Under the pieces are notes generated by a model. That model did no database searches. It saw only the letters and a program-made list of their open reading frames with translations, and had not been told where the DNA came from. A program made the translations under genes and the position numbers. Positions 30,189 to 31,758 of a stretch of DNA of 31,758 nucleotides are shown one piece after another. The stretch covers positions 1 to 31,758 of the forward strand of contig JANXEP010000018.1 of NCBI GenBank assembly GCA_025057795.1, in the 5' to 3' direction. This DNA is from Candidatus Bathyarchaeota archaeon. GTDB lineage: Archaea; Thermoproteota; Bathyarchaeia; Bathyarchaeales; UBA233. Within the stretch, counting starts at the first letter, position 1. Each line of letters begins with the position of its first letter.

Positions 30189-31050
30189 ACCTTTGCCTTC
30201 TTTAAGTGAAAGCGCCATAAATTGGGAAGATTTTGCTGAGTGGGTTGCTAAGGATCACCGTCCAGCAGTTACAAGAGATATTGTCAATTATTCGAGGAAG
30301 TATGCGCATTGTCTGTTAAAGAAGGATCTAAGTGAAGTAAGGGATCTTCGACCTACTTTAAGGGTTAATGTTGTTAAGGCATTAAGTAGCTTAGCGAAGT
30401 TCTTAGGAGTTTATGAAGAGTATAAGCGTCTTGTTAAGGATTACGGTTTAACATGGAAAGGTAAAAGCGTTGATGATTTAGTGATTGATAGACTTGTCAA
30501 GGTTAAAGATCCAGATGAGGTTTTTGCATGGATTAGAGAGGTTAGACAGAGAAGATCAGACATTAGCGTGTTTATGGATTACATTGCCATTACGGGTTTG
30601 CGTCTCGATGAAGCTGTTCATAGTTACAATTTGATTATCCAGCTTTCAAAGGAAGGCAAACTTAACCATTACTATAATGAAGCTAATGAGACCTTAGAGC
30701 ATTTCAGATTTAAAGAAGTGTTCATACGGAAAAGCAAAAAGGCATTCATATCCTTCGTGCCAAAAGATTTGATCTCTAAAATTGTTAACGAGAATCCGCT
30801 AACAAGCAAGCATAGCGTTCAGCAATTTGTCAAGAAGAGAGGTTTGAAGATTCGCTTTGCAGATATTAGGGAAGCACACGCCAGCTTTTTAACGAAACAT
30901 TTGAACCCTGCGGAAATAGATTTTCTACATGGAAGAGTAAGCACGAATATCTTTATGGCAAACTACTTTAACCCTAAGCTCATAGCGGATCTGAAAGAGC
31001 GAATCTTCAAGGCAATAGCAGAAATACAAAGCAAAATCGATAAGCTCTAA
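30142..31050 (+). CDS. SSV-type archaeal integrase, C-terminal part int(C)
   Basis: Tyrosine recombinase of the archaeal virus/plasmid type. The frame is open from 30124 and passes through the tRNA-Pro fragment (WGSWDLNPGSPAPQTEPLPS) before the protein proper. The only start codon nearby is TTG 30157, within the tRNA sequence, giving 297 residues. Counted from there, candidate catalytic residues are Arg149 (TGLRLDEA), Lys192-195 (RKSKKAF), Arg238 (ADIREAHAS), His258 (LHGRV) and Tyr270 (MANYFNP), so the catalytic domain is whole. The missing N-terminal codons are expected at the other end of the element, beyond the right edge, where int(N) should meet an intact tRNA-Pro. Alone it may be unexpressed until excision. 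Confidence 0.8.
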   Translation, partial: WGSWDLNPGSPAPQTEPLPSLSESAINWEDFAEWVAKDHRPAVTRDIVNYSRKYAHCLLKKDLSEVRDLRPTLRVNVVKALSSLAKFLGVYEEYKRLVKDYGLTWKGKSVDDLVIDRLVKVKDPDEVFAWIREVRQRRSDISVFMDYIAITGLRLDEAVHSYNLIIQLSKEGKLNHYYNEANETLEHFRFKEVFIRKSKKAFISFVPKDLISKIVNENPLTSKHSVQQFVKKRGLKIRFADIREAHASFLTKHLNPAEIDFLHGRVSTNIFMANYFNPKLIADLKERIFKAIAEIQSKIDKL

Positions 31051-31400
31051 GTTTTATATTTAATCCGAAGCTTGTAGTGTGCCGCATGAAGACATGATCT
31101 CGTTCCCATGCCTATTTTCTCATATCCTCTACAAACGATAGTGCCCTCTTTCTCAGTCTTACGTTCATGGTATACGGGCATAATTATATCTAGCACTATG
31201 TTATAACCTCCCTCTCGACATTCAGAATTTCCACATTTTACTTGCGACGGTATGGACCTTATATCTTTAAAATAGTATTCTGTTTTAATCTCTCCAGCTA
31301 AATTAGTTGATTTAATATAAAGGTCGATTTCTTCAATTTCAGGGAAAATTTCTTGCAAGGAACCTTTTTGCGAGAAAAATGAAGCTCTATTTTTATTCAA
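31047..31400 (-). CDS. Unknown protein of the right-hand element
   Basis: 117 residues, no family recognised. It has a cysteine pair in CGNSECREG and single cysteines near the end (IVCRGYEK, RSCLHAAHYKLRI) that could form a zinc site. The rest is predicted beta-rich (EEIDLYIKSTNL, KTEYYFKDI). No membrane segment. Its stop overlaps the integrase stop tail-to-tail by four bases, so it belongs to the inserted element. Low GC compared with the host genes fits foreign origin. Confidence 0.5.
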   Translation of the reverse strand: MNKNRASFFSQKGSLQEIFPEIEEIDLYIKSTNLAGEIKTEYYFKDIRSIPSQVKCGNSECREGGYNIVLDIIMPVYHERKTEKEGTIVCRGYEKIGMGTRSCLHAAHYKLRIKYKT

Positions 31401-31758
31401 TTTTGAACACCATAATGCAAGGTTATCGCCTAATAATCCTAAAAAGCTTTGCTTAAATGAACATAGATTTAGAAATTGTTAAGATAAAAACCATAACTTA
31501 CGTTTCTCTAGCTGAATAGTAGAAAAATTATATTGCTACAAACAACGCCATTCCCGGACAATGGTGTCCTTTTCCATAATTTTTGAAGATGAAAGTTGTA
31601 GTTGTAGAGTTTTCCTGTGTTTGTTTCCTCTCTACTCGCCCTACAACTTGTAACATCTATGTAGAAACCAAAAGGTTAAGAATCCAACTGTGAAACCTAG
31701 AAAGAAAACTAAAGCGTTCATCCATTCTGGACTAGCACCTTTCTAGTATGGATAATAA
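31401..31758. other. AT-rich non-coding end of window inside the element
   Basis: No gene seen in either strand. An inverted repeat AAGTTGTAG (31593-31601) with CTACAACTT (31641-31649) encloses 39 bases, and small nested palindromes CCATT/AATGG and GGACA/TGTCC lie at 31548-31569. Their role is unknown. Confidence 0.4.

Noticed and set aside
1..31758. CRISPR arrays, insertion sequences and rRNA genes
   Set aside because: No regularly spaced repeats, transposase motifs or rRNA-like sequence were seen.

Overview
The window is archaeal chromosomal DNA. It carries eukaryote-type ribosomal proteins (eL15, eL13), RNase P proteins Rnp2 and Rnp3, a diphthamide synthetase, a geranylgeranyl-reductase-family flavoprotein, tRNA introns with bulge-helix-bulge (BHB) junctions, and TATA-box promoters. 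My best guess is an anaerobic member of the TACK group, Bathyarchaeia-like. That placement rests on gene style only, not on a phylogeny.

Layout. (1) 1-1971: the end of an integrated element, with a zinc-ribbon/Ig-like protein open at the left edge and a tyrosine recombinase. It abuts the 3' end of an intact tRNA-Arg(CCG) gene (2032-2153, minus) that has two introns. (2) 2312-4789: an ECF-type membrane component, an AIR-synthase-like protein and a family-2 glycosyltransferase in one overlapping run. (3) 4892-19922: a roughly 15 kb catabolic-looking island. It has three flavoproteins of the FAD-linked oxidase / vanillyl-alcohol oxidase (VAO) superfamily, two CCG-domain Fe-S proteins, a cupin, a four-subunit 2-oxoacid:ferredoxin oxidoreductase, a small unknown protein, a ribbon-helix-helix regulator, a SsuABC/NMT1-type importer and a SnoaL/NTF2-fold protein. 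(4) 20194-21571: a nuclease-like ORF that looks broken, tRNA-Val(GAC) with a perfect hairpin abutting its 5' end, and a zinc-finger protein. (5) 21861-24811: an iron-sulfur flavoprotein facing a translation/RNA-processing operon (eL15, eL13, COG1325 RNA-binding protein, Rnp3, Rnp2). (6) 24927-30056: Dph6, a GGR-family reductase, an HxlR regulator with palindromic operators, and an ABC-2 exporter (ATPase plus two paralogous permeases). (7) 30139-31758: the left end of a second integrated element. A 3' fragment of tRNA-Pro(GGG) serves as attachment site and runs directly into an SSV-type integrase that has lost its N-terminal codons.

How the genes work together. The centre reads as one pathway. 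The importer brings in a small organic substrate. VAO/GlcD-type flavoproteins oxidise it and pass electrons to HdrD/GlcF-like CCG proteins, not to a cytochrome or oxygen. A 2-oxoacid product could then be cleaved to an acyl-CoA with reduction of ferredoxin. The third flavoprotein keeps hallmark motifs of the para-phenol oxidising branch (4-cresol dehydrogenase / vanillyl alcohol oxidase), so a phenolic substrate is plausible but unproven.

The two integrases lie at the outer edges of the chromosomal stretch. The window therefore seems to show a host segment between two independent tRNA-targeted insertions, each leaving the window.
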